Assembly: GCF_002024505.1 (NCBI RefSeq)
Contig: NZ_CP019402.1
Coordinates: forward strand, 3,100,001-3,164,000
Source of the DNA: Plantibacter flavus
Lineage (GTDB): Bacteria; Actinomycetota; Actinomycetes; Actinomycetales; Microbacteriaceae
Length of the DNA stretch: 64,000 bases
Direction of reading: 5' to 3'
Below, one piece after another: positions 55,551 to 64,000 of this stretch (its first letter is position 1; every line of letters starts with the position of its first letter). The notes below the pieces were generated by a model. It ran no database searches. It was given only the letters and a program-made list of their open reading frames with translations, and was not told where the DNA came from. The position numbers and the translations under genes were made by a program.

Positions 55551-58500
55551 TCACTCTCCTCGCGTACGAGTTCCGCGCCGCCGTATCGCAACGAGGGCCC
55601 CTCCGAACGCCAGGAGGAATCCGGCGGACAGGAGGCCTGCGGGCGAGACGGAGAAGCCCGTTCGCGAAAGGGTGCCGCTACGAACAGTCGTCTGGGATTC
55701 ACCGAGGTCGATCCGCAGCGGCCTGAACTCGACCCGAAGGGACGCCCCACGTTCGGCTCGGGGCAGTGGAACGTTCGCAGTTCCTTCCACGACGATCGCT
55801 CGACCGAGCATCTCGACTCCCCGGTAGACGGATGCAACCCCCCAGGGACGGGCGCCCGCAGCGTCGGCAGAGATGCCGGCCTGGTCGACTGTTGCGCTCA
55901 GTCGCAGTGTCGAGCCGTCGAGAACTGCAGAGACCTCGGTACGACGAGGACGGACATCGACGACGGTCGAAACCGAGGTGGCGGATTCCACGCCTGGGTC
56001 GCCTGCAAATCGAGCAGTGAGCTCGAAATGACCCGTTGGGAGCGCAGCGATCGGAACTGACCAAGCTGCCGCGATCCCGGGCCTCGTCGGGGCCTCGTAC
56101 GCGTCCGATAGTTCGAGGAGCAGATCGTTGCCACGATACAACGCAGCCTCGCCCGTAACGGGGGCTGACGTGACGTCACTGCTCAGTTCCACCAGGACTG
56201 CCCCTGCTGAATCGGCTGTGGGCGTCACGCTTGCGACGGTCAGAGTGAGTTCTGTGCCCCGGAGCGCGTAGTGACCCTCGACGGAGACGCCTCCGGGATC
56301 CTTCCAGCGATCCGGATCCCCCTGGAACAATGCCGTCACGAGATTGCTCTCCTGATCGAGGCTGACGTCTTCAAGGACCGCACTGCCGCTCTCCATCGGT
56401 GCCCTGCCCAAGAAGAGGCCGTCGTCAAAGAACAACACATCACCGGTGACAGGGGTGGTCGTCGCGAGAGAAGATCCGATGGCGCGTAGATCGACTGCTC
56501 CTCCCGGCAGGGCTGCATCGATGCCGACAACGGTCAGAGCAAGAGCGAACTCCTCTGGCGCCACCGTCAGCGTGCGATGTTCGGCCACCGCCCATGCCAG
56601 GGAACTCTCTCCTGTGCCGTCGGCTGAGTCCGTGTAGACAGCGTCGATCCGGTAGGTCGCACTTGTCGGAGCTGGTAGCTCGAGGGTGGCTCGACCGTTG
56701 ACCGGCGTCGCGCTGCCGATCGGTGATCCGTTGAGCATGAAATCGACGATTCCTTCGCTTGTCGGCACACGACCGTGTTCGACATCGACGGCGAGCGTCA
56801 CGCGGGATCCTGGTGAGACACTCTTCCAGTCCCCTGCCCAGCGCACTTCAGGCTCGGTGTCGGCATCGGTGTTCGTACGATTCCCGGCGCTCGATGCAGC
56901 GTCCTGCACCGATGGCGCGTGTTCCACCGCCTGGGCCGCCGCGAGGGGCGTGGACTGAGCAAGCGGTCGGCCCGGCATTTCAGAGAGGGTCGCAACTGGA
57001 CAGCCGTCGTAGACGGACAACCGAGACCAGGCCTTCTGAGCGAAATCGGCCGGGTTGTACTGGTACGGCATCGAGAGGGTGGGGGCGTGCCATGGGTCAC
57101 CTGAAAACGATGCCGTGATCTCCTGGGATGGCTGATCGGTGACGTTCAGACGAAGACACCAGACGTTCGGGCCGAGACGTCCAGCGGTCACCTCACCTAA
57201 TGGCTGGGGAGTGTCGGTTCCCGAGCTGCGCGATGCGAAGCCTATTCGGGGCAGATCAACGTCGACGCTTGCGTCCGCCCATGACGCCAAGCGGACGACG
57301 AGCGAGTGTGTGCCATCCGCACCCAGCATCGGCTCGAAGAGGAAACGTGACGACGAGCGACCCGGCACGAGTTCGGTGGTGGCAGTGGACGGCCGATGCA
57401 GGCCGGGGGCGTCTGGGGTGAACTCGACTCGTACCGCCACCGGCGACCCGGGTAGTAACTCTTGCGCGAGGTCGAACGCGAATTTCCCCGAGGCAGCAGG
57501 CCTGACTTCCGCTCGCTTGCGATCTCCCAGGTAGACGGCGACGGTACCCGCATCGAGTTCCACGTGGGTGCGCATGTCGCCTGTAGCCGGTTTCCTGATC
57601 GTCTGCTGCACTTGCCCCCTGAGCACACCGCCATCGGCGTCGCGGATGATGACCTGAGTGTCCCGAAGTTGCTTCCACCTGAGCGTGACGAACGCGGGTC
57701 CGGTGTTCGGGGTGATGGCCGGCAACGAGCACGGGTTACCGCACGAGTGAAAAGCCAGATGGCTCGTTCCCGCCCCTCCTCCGGTCGCAGGAACGAGCGA
57801 TGGAAGGTTGCCGTAGAGGTTCTTCCGATTGCCCTGTGTCCACTCGGAAGCGGTCTGGGCTGAGCCGCCGACTCCGGAGTTGAGTCCGCCTCCACCTCCT
57901 CCACCTCCGGTGAGGTGCGAGTACCAGGAAGTACCTGAAGCCTCTCCAGCCTTCGCCTGCATTCCGCTCCTGCAGGCGTCCCGCACCGTGCTGGGACCCC
58001 CGGAGCTCCACACGAGGCTGTCCTCGCCGCGCACAGGAGGAGTCAGGTCGAGAGAATCGGTGAACAGCCCGCTTCGGGTTTGCCTTCCCGATGATCCGCC
58101 ACCACCCCCGGCGACGGCGATGACGTTTCGCGGGCTCTGAGCACACATGTCGCTGTCCGTCCGCTGCACGAGCATCGTCGCGTTGCCGCCCGCGGTGCCC
58201 GACTCCTCCATGCTCCCGCCCGCACCACCCGGGGCGGCGTCCAGCGCGGAAAATGTTCCATCGGTGCCCGCGCCGAACAGCACATCAAGGACCGTGCCCG
58301 GCGTCAGGGAGCGAGTCCGGAATGTGAACGTCGCACCTGCACCGCCCGCGGATCCTCGGCCGGGGGCGCCCGCGATCGTCACCTCAACGCCGTCGACGGT
58401 TTCCGGCACGGTCCAGCTGCGGTCGATCCACCGTGGATCCAGGGTGAGTTCGAACGAGTCAGCGCCTGACGATGCCGCTGCTGACGCAGTCTCAGCGGCC

Positions 58501-58592
58501 GTTGCGTGAGATGGAACCACCTGACTAGCAACGAGACTGCCCACCAGTGCCGTAATCCCAACAAGAACAACCGTTCGAGCTGCACGTGCCAT
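55551..58592 (-). CDS. Giant secreted glycine-rich surface protein with Ig-like repeats and sorting-like tail
   Basis: 1013 residues from ATG 58592, after AAGGGAGC. The signal peptide ends SHATAAETA. Residues about 50-310 are Gly-rich (GGGGGSSGRQTRSG, GGGGGGGGLNSG), of the kind seen in glycine-rich wall proteins. Residues about 560-960 carry several beta-sandwich modules with VTLAVDVEHGRVPTSEGIVD, typical of Big_3 type Ig repeats. The C-terminus is GTLSRTGFS, a hydrophobic helix, RRRGTRTRGE: an LxxTG sorting-like signal, not a canonical LPxTG. Likely wall-associated. Confidence 0.8.
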   Translation of the reverse strand: MARAARTVVLVGITALVGSLVASQVVPSHATAAETASAAASSGADSFELTLDPRWIDRSWTVPETVDGVEVTIAGAPGRGSAGGAGATFTFRTRSLTPGTVLDVLFGAGTDGTFSALDAAPGGAGGSMEESGTAGGNATMLVQRTDSDMCAQSPRNVIAVAGGGGGSSGRQTRSGLFTDSLDLTPPVRGEDSLVWSSGGPSTVRDACRSGMQAKAGEASGTSWYSHLTGGGGGGGGLNSGVGGSAQTASEWTQGNRKNLYGNLPSLVPATGGGAGTSHLAFHSCGNPCSLPAITPNTGPAFVTLRWKQLRDTQVIIRDADGGVLRGQVQQTIRKPATGDMRTHVELDAGTVAVYLGDRKRAEVRPAASGKFAFDLAQELLPGSPVAVRVEFTPDAPGLHRPSTATTELVPGRSSSRFLFEPMLGADGTHSLVVRLASWADASVDVDLPRIGFASRSSGTDTPQPLGEVTAGRLGPNVWCLRLNVTDQPSQEITASFSGDPWHAPTLSMPYQYNPADFAQKAWSRLSVYDGCPVATLSEMPGRPLAQSTPLAAAQAVEHAPSVQDAASSAGNRTNTDADTEPEVRWAGDWKSVSPGSRVTLAVDVEHGRVPTSEGIVDFMLNGSPIGSATPVNGRATLELPAPTSATYRIDAVYTDSADGTGESSLAWAVAEHRTLTVAPEEFALALTVVGIDAALPGGAVDLRAIGSSLATTTPVTGDVLFFDDGLFLGRAPMESGSAVLEDVSLDQESNLVTALFQGDPDRWKDPGGVSVEGHYALRGTELTLTVASVTPTADSAGAVLVELSSDVTSAPVTGEAALYRGNDLLLELSDAYEAPTRPGIAAAWSVPIAALPTGHFELTARFAGDPGVESATSVSTVVDVRPRRTEVSAVLDGSTLRLSATVDQAGISADAAGARPWGVASVYRGVEMLGRAIVVEGTANVPLPRAERGASLRVEFRPLRIDLGESQTTVRSGTLSRTGFSVSPAGLLSAGFLLAFGGALVAIRRRGTRTRGE

Positions 58593-58910
58593 AGACGCTC
58601 CCTTGATCGAACGCTGAATGAGCCGTTCCGGCCCAGGATCCGACCGTAGGCTCAGCCAAGCCTCGTCGACCAGGACAAACCCCACACCTCCAGCGTCGGA
58701 CGCGAGGAATCACTTGCTCCAGATTCAGATGTCGCCCGCGAGGACGAAGGACCGCTCATGCGACCGTCGTCCGACTAGGTGGTAACACGTGTCCGTCGAT
58801 TCCCACGCGAGGACGCGACAACCAGCATGGCGACAGGATTCGTTCGAGTCCATGCACGCCGCGGGGGTTCGCTGAGCCGCACCAAGGTAGGCATCCAGCG
58901 AAAGGAATAG

Positions 58911-60965
58911 TTGTTGTCCCTCAAAGATGTTGCGAGGAGCGCTCTTCTCGTCATGACGACAGGTGCAGTCGTGCTCGGCACAGGCACCGTGTCGAACGCC
59001 GCAGAACCCGTCACACCCGATCTGCCATACAACGTGGTCCAGCTCGGGGATTCCTACTCGTCAGGGAATGGAGCCGGCCGCTACTGGGGTGATCCGGAGG
59101 CGCGGTTGAGTCACAACAACTACGCCGAGGTCTACACGGACTGGCTCAACACTCAGCCACAGATCAACGCGCGCTACTCGAGCTATGCGCACAGTGGGGC
59201 GGAGACCTCGGACATGCTCGACAAACAGATCCCGCGCGTCGACAGCGAAGCCGATCTCGTCATGTTCACGATCGGGGGCAACGACGTCGGGTTCCAAGAC
59301 ATCATCAAGTACTGCTTCGCCCTCGGCTACCGGTCTGCTGGGGATTGCCGCGCAAAGGTGGACTCCGCACGCTCTGCAATACCCGCCGTCGAAGAGCAGC
59401 TCACCGTGATCCTGCAGCGGCTCTCGGAGCGGATGAAGCCGAATGCGGAGATCATGCTGGTCGGATACCCGCAATTGAGCACCGCCGCTCCGCACAATCT
59501 CTGCGACTACGTCGTGCTCTGCTGGGGGGGCTACTCGTATGACGCCTCGAAGGGAATCCGCCAACTGGGATCGGCCGCCGCAGACATGCAGCAGCGGGTC
59601 GTCGACGCATGGAACCGGACCAACCCGTCGAACCCGGTCATCTACGCTTCCGGGGTCGCTCGCGCATTCGAGGGGCACGAGCCGGAGCCCGACACGATGC
59701 TGCGAAACAACTACCAGTGGATCAACGGCTTGCTCGCGAAGGAGACACGGGTCGTGCATCCCAGCGGCCGAACGGACTACAGCGCCAGCAGCGACAAGAT
59801 GAACTGGTACCACCCCGGGATCGTCGGTCACGCCCAAGTGGCGAGCGTCATTCAGACCCAGATCGGCCTGACGCCTCGAGCCCGAGCGATCCAGGCGAGT
59901 AACGCCGGGGCTCCTGCTCTCCGCGCTTCGTCGGGGATCGCTCGCAGTTTCGCAACGCAACTGGCAAGTCTTGGCTCTGCGCCGAGTGCTGTCGCCGAGG
60001 ACGGGAGCCCATCAGCTTGGTTGCTCGGCCCCCACGTCCAGGCGATGGGGACCACCATCCGGTTGGACGCCCGCGGGAGTGTTGCGGGAGATGACGTCAT
60101 CGCTTCCTACGAGTGGGACATCGACGGCGATGGCATCGTCGATCGCACCACCGCAGAACCGGTGGCTGAGTTCCGATTCGACTCGCTCTACGAAGGAGCG
60201 GTTTCGGTGCGGGCGACACAAGCCAACGGGAAGTCCTCGACGGCCTCGACGCAGGTCCTCATCTCCGAGGACGGCGACAGCACGCCGAAGGTGTCGGACA
60301 ACTGCCCTGACGTCGAGAACTACAGTCAGAGCAATGAGGACGGCGATGCGTTCGGAGACGAGTGTGACCCCACTCCGGGACATCCGACCGAGGATCTGCC
60401 TGGCGTGTACGCCGTGACAGCTGCAGGCGTGACCACTCGCTCCGGGACGGACACCGCACCGACGACATTCGAACCGTCCAGCTCTAAGGGTGCCTCACTG
60501 TCGGTGACGAAGACGTCGGCGCGCCCCGGCGACACCGTGCAGTTCGAGCTTTCGGGCTTCACCGCCGGCGACGAGGCTCAGCTTGTCTGGGGCACCGACG
60601 GCACCAACGTCATCGGTAGGGTCGTCATCGGTCCTGACGGTTCCCAGAGTGGGAGCATCGTCATCCCTGCGAGCGCCCCTGCTCGCGCTCATGCACTTGT
60701 CGCTGTCGCACCAGCAACGTTCGCCGCAATCGAACTGACGGTTCTCGAGCCGACCTCGTCCGCCTCCGGCACACCGTCGGGCGGCAGCGGTCCTGGAGTG
60801 GCGGCCGCGCCGAAGCCTGCGCCTCGTGGAGCGGATGGCCTCGCCGCGACCGGCTTCGACGGAGCGTTGAGCACGGCTCTCGTGCCCGGGAGCGCGATCG
60901 CGATCGTTCTTGGTGCGCTCTTCGTCCTCATGGTCAGGTCGAAGCGAAGGGCCGACCGAAAGTAA
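58911..60965 (+). CDS. Secreted SGNH/GDSL esterase with PKD, calcium-type repeats and LAATG anchor
   Basis: 684 residues starting TTG at 58911 or 58914, after AAAGGA. Signal peptide ends TVSNAAEPV. Catalytic SGNH blocks: GDSYSSGNGAG (nucleophile Ser), FTIGGNDVGF (block III) and WYHPGIVGHA (His). Beyond residue 380 lie a PKD domain (YEWDIDGDGIVDRTTAEPVA), then an Asp-rich thrombospondin-3-like calcium segment (DNCPDVENYSQSNEDGDAFG). The end is DGLAATGFDG, hydrophobic helix and RSKRR, a class E sortase signal. A wall-anchored lipase/esterase. Confidence 0.88.
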   Translation: MLSLKDVARSALLVMTTGAVVLGTGTVSNAAEPVTPDLPYNVVQLGDSYSSGNGAGRYWGDPEARLSHNNYAEVYTDWLNTQPQINARYSSYAHSGAETSDMLDKQIPRVDSEADLVMFTIGGNDVGFQDIIKYCFALGYRSAGDCRAKVDSARSAIPAVEEQLTVILQRLSERMKPNAEIMLVGYPQLSTAAPHNLCDYVVLCWGGYSYDASKGIRQLGSAAADMQQRVVDAWNRTNPSNPVIYASGVARAFEGHEPEPDTMLRNNYQWINGLLAKETRVVHPSGRTDYSASSDKMNWYHPGIVGHAQVASVIQTQIGLTPRARAIQASNAGAPALRASSGIARSFATQLASLGSAPSAVAEDGSPSAWLLGPHVQAMGTTIRLDARGSVAGDDVIASYEWDIDGDGIVDRTTAEPVAEFRFDSLYEGAVSVRATQANGKSSTASTQVLISEDGDSTPKVSDNCPDVENYSQSNEDGDAFGDECDPTPGHPTEDLPGVYAVTAAGVTTRSGTDTAPTTFEPSSSKGASLSVTKTSARPGDTVQFELSGFTAGDEAQLVWGTDGTNVIGRVVIGPDGSQSGSIVIPASAPARAHALVAVAPATFAAIELTVLEPTSSASGTPSGGSGPGVAAAPKPAPRGADGLAATGFDGALSTALVPGSAIAIVLGALFVLMVRSKRRADRK

Positions 60966-60982
60966 CCCCGTTCCGATCACAG

Positions 60983-61022
60983 CTCGGACGGAGCACGAGC
61001 CTTTGCTCGCGCTCCGTCCGAG
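60983..61022 (+). terminator. Hairpin terminator after the esterase gene
   Basis: CTCGGACGGAGC at 60983-60994 pairs exactly with GCTCCGTCCGAG at 61011-61022; inside, CGAGC and GCTCG pair across CTTT. A 17-bp GC stem with a single A-C mismatch, ending TCGTTTCG. Confidence 0.85.
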
Positions 61023-61511
61023 TCGTTTCGCTCCGGTTCTCGCGTCAAACGGCCAGAGCACCTTCGCGTAGTACTGCCTGGTCTGCTCCCGATCTGCACC
61101 GTTGCTGGGTGCCGTCGCACGGAGGACCATCATCGCGATCGACGTCTCTGCGTGTCGGAGACTGGTTTCCGAAATGCGTGGAACCTCTCGGGAGGGTTTC
61201 GAACGGATTGGTCGGGGTCCAGAATCGATTCACGGCGGCGCGGGACAACCGCGGCTCGGTGGATCGAGTTGCTGGTGCGGTGCATTCGGAGCCGCATCAG
61301 CCCGCTCGGCGTAGACTCATCGGCCACCCGTGGCCTGTGCGCCAAGGGCCTGGATCGTCCCTCGGGGCTGAGACGATCTCGAAGCCGGTGACGCACGCGC
61401 CGGCGGAGAGGGCACGGGTCGACCGTGTCCTCTCCGCGGCAACCTCTTGAGTCTCGTCTAGCACGGTGTTCCGAGCAAGGTTTCCCTCCTGACCGCGTCA
61501 CCAAGCACCGG
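61023..61511. other. Gene-free convergent region
   Basis: About 490 bp between the esterase terminator and the sensor kinase stop. No frame is convincing on either strand. It contains the kinase-side terminator at 61403-61437. Confidence 0.5.
61403..61437 (-). terminator. Hairpin terminator after the second sensor kinase gene
   Basis: GCGGAGAGGGCACGG at 61403-61417 pairs with CCGTGTCCTCTCCGC at 61423-61437, with one mismatch and a five-base loop. It is positioned downstream of the leftward kinase gene. Confidence 0.75.
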
Positions 61512-62699
61512 CTAACCGGGTGGCGGCTCGGACAGAAGCTGTGTGGAGGTCAGCGGAATGCGTGCCCACAACCGCGCGCCTCCAGCCGGGGCTTCACCGA
61601 GGTCGATCTCACCCCCATGAGCGCGGATCCGATTTCGGAGCGCCTGCAGGCCACGGTCAGGGCCCGGCATGCTCGGCATACCGGTGCCGGCGTCGTCGAA
61701 GACGATCGAGATCGCGGAAGGAGGATCCCCGTCGAGTCCCACCGTGAGGTCGACGTGGCGTGCAGCACCGTGCTTCAGTGCGTTCGTCAGTCCTTCCTGC
61801 ACGATGTCGACGACGAGAGTCCTGATGCCACTATCGAGCTGCGGTTGCTCGAGCCGCTCGATCTCTTCGAGCTTCGGCTCGATCGCAACGGTGAAGCTCA
61901 CGTGTGACGGCAGCCGGTCGAGCATTAGGCGTATCGCACTCGGAGCCCCGAGGTCGAGCCCTGCGGGCCTGGAGTACTCAGCGACTGCCCGGACGTCCCG
62001 TTCACGCAAGAGTTCCAGGTCACGGGCGACGGCAGACAGCCCCTCGACAAGGGACGGCGCGGATTCGCCGGCCACGGCCACGCGACGCAGCTGCGCCACT
62101 TTCCACTCGATGAAGAGGATGGACTGCTGGAGAGAGCCGTGCAGGCGTCGGCGAATCTCTGCGCGAACCTCTTCTTCCTTGCGAACTCCTGCCTCCAAAG
62201 CTTCAGCCGCCCGAAATCGTGCTTCGAGCTCTGAACGTTCCCTGATACGGGTGCGAACGCCGACATCGACGCTCAGCAGCCCGACCGCTGCGAGCATCAT
62301 CAGGAGGAGCGCGACGAAGAGCTGCCGGAGGAACGACGAGGCCGGGTTCGGAGGCTCTCCGAAGAACTGCATGACGACACGAACCGCGCTCACGAGCAAG
62401 ATCACTTCTCCGATGATCCGCGCGCGTTCGACGCGCCCTCGGAAGACCGGATTCCGCCACCGATAGGCAGCCGCGACGACGAACATGCAGACGAGATCCA
62501 TCAGAAAGTCAGTGACGATCGTCCGTTGTGCGCCGAGATCGAGGTGCGGCGCCCACGTGAATGCGACGCGCAGCAGTCCGAGCCAGGTGAGAGCGATCGC
62601 CTGCCCCACGACAAACCGTCGACCATCATCAGGGACGTATTCGTCGCGTGAGACCAGTGGGTTCGGCAGGGGCTTGAACCCCAGGAGGCGGCTGGGCAT
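61512..62699 (-). CDS. Two-component sensor kinase with variant phosphoacceptor motif
   Basis: 395 residues; its ATG overlaps the regulator stop (TGATG). Four to six hydrophobic helices occupy residues about 30-145. Then comes EEVRAEIRRRLHGSLQQSIL: a HisKA_3-like helix in which Gly replaces the Asp or Glu that usually follows the His. The ATPase domain has VVDIVQEGLTNALKHGAARH, DDAGTGMPSMPGPDRGLQAL and ARLWARIPL. The LHGxLQ variant occurs in actinobacterial kinases. Signal unknown. Confidence 0.85.
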   Translation of the reverse strand: MPSRLLGFKPLPNPLVSRDEYVPDDGRRFVVGQAIALTWLGLLRVAFTWAPHLDLGAQRTIVTDFLMDLVCMFVVAAAYRWRNPVFRGRVERARIIGEVILLVSAVRVVMQFFGEPPNPASSFLRQLFVALLLMMLAAVGLLSVDVGVRTRIRERSELEARFRAAEALEAGVRKEEEVRAEIRRRLHGSLQQSILFIEWKVAQLRRVAVAGESAPSLVEGLSAVARDLELLRERDVRAVAEYSRPAGLDLGAPSAIRLMLDRLPSHVSFTVAIEPKLEEIERLEQPQLDSGIRTLVVDIVQEGLTNALKHGAARHVDLTVGLDGDPPSAISIVFDDAGTGMPSMPGPDRGLQALRNRIRAHGGEIDLGEAPAGGARLWARIPLTSTQLLSEPPPG

Positions 62700-63364
62700 C
62701 AGATCGTCCTCGACGTTTCACGCAGGAATGCGATCGTGGCCGATACACGTGGGTTCACATTGCCGTCATTGGAGATCTTGAGCACGTCGTAGATCCCCTT
62801 CAAGTGACCTTCCACGGATCGCACCGAGAGAGCCAAGCGATCCGCGGTCGCCTGATTCGAGTACCCCTGGCTGACGAGCTTCAACACCTCGAACTGACGC
62901 GCCGTCAAACCCGCCAGACCGGAGCCAAGCCTCGCAGTCGACTTGTCGACCAATGCTGGATCAAGGATCGTGTTTCCTTGAGCAGTGCCCCAAAGCACCC
63001 GGATCAGCGTCTCCGCGTTCATCGACGACAGCTTCGACAGGTAACTCCACCCCGCGGAGATGTCCTCGGGCAAGCTCAGGACGAGATCCATGACATCGTG
63101 GCTGGAAAGCAGCAGTATCCCGAGCTCGGGGTCGCGGCGACGCAACGAGACACCCAGCGCCACACCGTTTCCGTCCGCGAGCTCGACGTCCATGATGACG
63201 ACATCGGCTGTGCCTGGAAGAATCTTCCGGCGCGCTTCCGCAGCGCCGCTTGCCGCCGCGACCACCGTAGTCGTCGGATGTGCGTTCACAACGGCTGCCA
63301 GCATCGCGAGATACAGCTCTTGGTCCTCGACGATTGCGACTCTCAAGGCGGAAACCAAGGGCAC
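62699..63364 (-). CDS. LuxR-type response regulator of the second two-component pair
   Basis: 221 residues from GTG 63364; a TTG at 63358 with GGAG ahead is an alternative. Receiver: VAIVEDQELY, phosphoacceptor Asp in DVVIMDVELADG, Ser in LLLSSHD, Lys in YLSKLSSMN. Helix-turn-helix: LTARQFEVLKLVSQGYSNQA and LALSVRSVEGHLKGIYDVLK. Arranged with its kinase exactly as the pair at 20-21.8 kb. Confidence 0.9.
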   Translation of the reverse strand: MPLVSALRVAIVEDQELYLAMLAAVVNAHPTTTVVAAASGAAEARRKILPGTADVVIMDVELADGNGVALGVSLRRRDPELGILLLSSHDVMDLVLSLPEDISAGWSYLSKLSSMNAETLIRVLWGTAQGNTILDPALVDKSTARLGSGLAGLTARQFEVLKLVSQGYSNQATADRLALSVRSVEGHLKGIYDVLKISNDGNVNPRVSATIAFLRETSRTI

Positions 63365-63518
63365 TCCATACTCGAAGGAAACCGGCTACAGGCTGCGCGC
63401 ACGCACCGAAGCGGTGCCGCTCCACACCGAACTGTAATCGAACCTCAGTACTTTCCTCAGGATGGCGCGTGGAATTACCTGCGCGCTTGAAACAGTTCGC
63501 TCCGCAGAGGCTTCGCGT

Positions 63519-64000
63519 CTACCAGGGTGCACGCTTGGCCGGCGTACCCGGTGGCTCCTCCTTCGGGTCCAGATCAGCCAGTTCCCAGGTGCGCGTGAAC
63601 AGGGTGTACTTGCCGGTGAGTGTGAGGAGGTCGAGGTCTGCGAGCGTCCAGCGAGCGATCGAGACCTTCAGCCGCCCGGCGAAAGTAAGGAGGAGGTCGA
63701 GCGACACCTCCACCTGGACTGCAGAGCCGACATTCTTGATGGAGCCACTGATCGATGCTTGCCCGGCCACTGAGAACTCGGGACCGGCGAAGCCATAGAT
63801 CTTCGAGGTCACCGACACCTCCGGACCGATCGCGAAGTCGCCGGAGAGTTTGAACTCGACGTCGCTGAGCTTCTCGGGCTTGAACGGAGAGCTCGTTATC
63901 TTGGGAGCCTTCGACAGGGAGCGGCTTCCCGCTCCCGACGAGTAGGTGAAGCCGGCTACGTCCTCACGGGTGATCCCGATCGAAGGGATCGACACAGCCG
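63519..64000 (-). CDS. 3' part of a hypothetical beta-rich protein (runs off the right edge)
   Basis: At least 158 codons, open to the window edge. The sequence is a series of alternating beta strands (FKLSGDFAIGPEVSVTSKIY, GFAGPEFSVAGQASISGSIK, VSLDLLLTFAGRLKVSIARW) without membrane helices in view. The true start lies beyond base 64000. No family recognised. Basic, Pro-rich C-terminus. Confidence 0.65.
   Translation of the reverse strand, partial: AVSIPSIGITREDVAGFTYSSGAGSRSLSKAPKITSSPFKPEKLSDVEFKLSGDFAIGPEVSVTSKIYGFAGPEFSVAGQASISGSIKNVGSAVQVEVSLDLLLTFAGRLKVSIARWTLADLDLLTLTGKYTLFTRTWELADLDPKEEPPGTPAKRAPW

Noticed and set aside
1..64000. CRISPR arrays, tRNA or rRNA genes, complete insertion sequences
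   Set aside because: No regularly spaced repeats, cloverleaf-like segments, rRNA signatures or transposase motifs were seen by eye; short or diverged examples could be missed.

Overview
The window is high-GC DNA with dense GTG/TTG starts, actinobacterial operon overlaps (ATGA, GTGA, TGATG), sortase-anchored surface proteins, DtxR-type iron boxes and LuxR-type two-component pairs. It best fits a Gram-positive actinobacterium, plausibly Microbacteriaceae; the genus is an inference and cannot be fixed from this sequence. I recognised no tRNA, rRNA, CRISPR array or intact insertion sequence.

Layout. (1) 1-6.8 kb: a MobF/TrwC-type conjugative relaxase-helicase, then an overlapping three-gene set with two secreted proteins carrying LAxTG cell-wall sorting signals. 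(2) 7-20 kb: a scrambled accessory region. It holds secreted proteins each followed by a short partner: two DUF2599 proteins each with a 91-residue two-helix membrane protein, and an exported DUF4258 (toxin-fold) protein overlapping a DUF2283 (antitoxin-family) gene. Broken genes lie between them (dnaE2, O-antigen ligase, an ABC ATPase and unknown genes), together with a 318-bp segmental duplication and an LPxTG beta-propeller protein flanked by two members of an unknown family. (3) 20-26 kb: a sensor kinase/response regulator pair, a 46-residue membrane peptide and a large RND efflux pump with an unusual coiled-coil insert. (4) 26.5-29 kb: SnoaL-like protein, DUF305 lipoprotein, MFS exporter. 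(5) 29-36 kb: a sortase-dependent pilus operon (tip protein, SpaA-type shaft pilin, class C sortase) followed by a LuxR-type regulator. (6) 36.6-40.8 kb: AraC regulator plus iron-siderophore uptake (binding protein and two permeases, no ATPase) behind a DtxR-type box. (7) 41-54.7 kb: a polysaccharide-utilisation locus: CUT1 sugar ABC transporter, GH29 alpha-L-fucosidase, secreted heparinase II/III-like lyase, hybrid DeoR-LacI regulator, GH88 unsaturated glucuronyl hydrolase, KduD and KduI. (8) 54.8-64 kb: TetR regulator, a giant glycine-rich surface protein, an SGNH esterase with PKD and calcium-repeat segments and an LAxTG anchor, a second sensor/regulator pair, and a gene running off the right edge.

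How it works together. The polysaccharide locus reads as a complete route: the secreted lyase cuts a uronic-acid polymer, the fucosidase trims side chains, the ABC system imports oligosaccharides, GH88 releases the unsaturated uronate, and KduI/KduD feed it toward 2-keto-3-deoxygluconate metabolism. The regulator sits inside the locus, and 10-bp-phased TGTG-type repeats precede three of its transcription units. The most novel-looking part is the 7-20 kb region, which looks like an array of exported effectors with cognate short partners, being shuffled and decaying.
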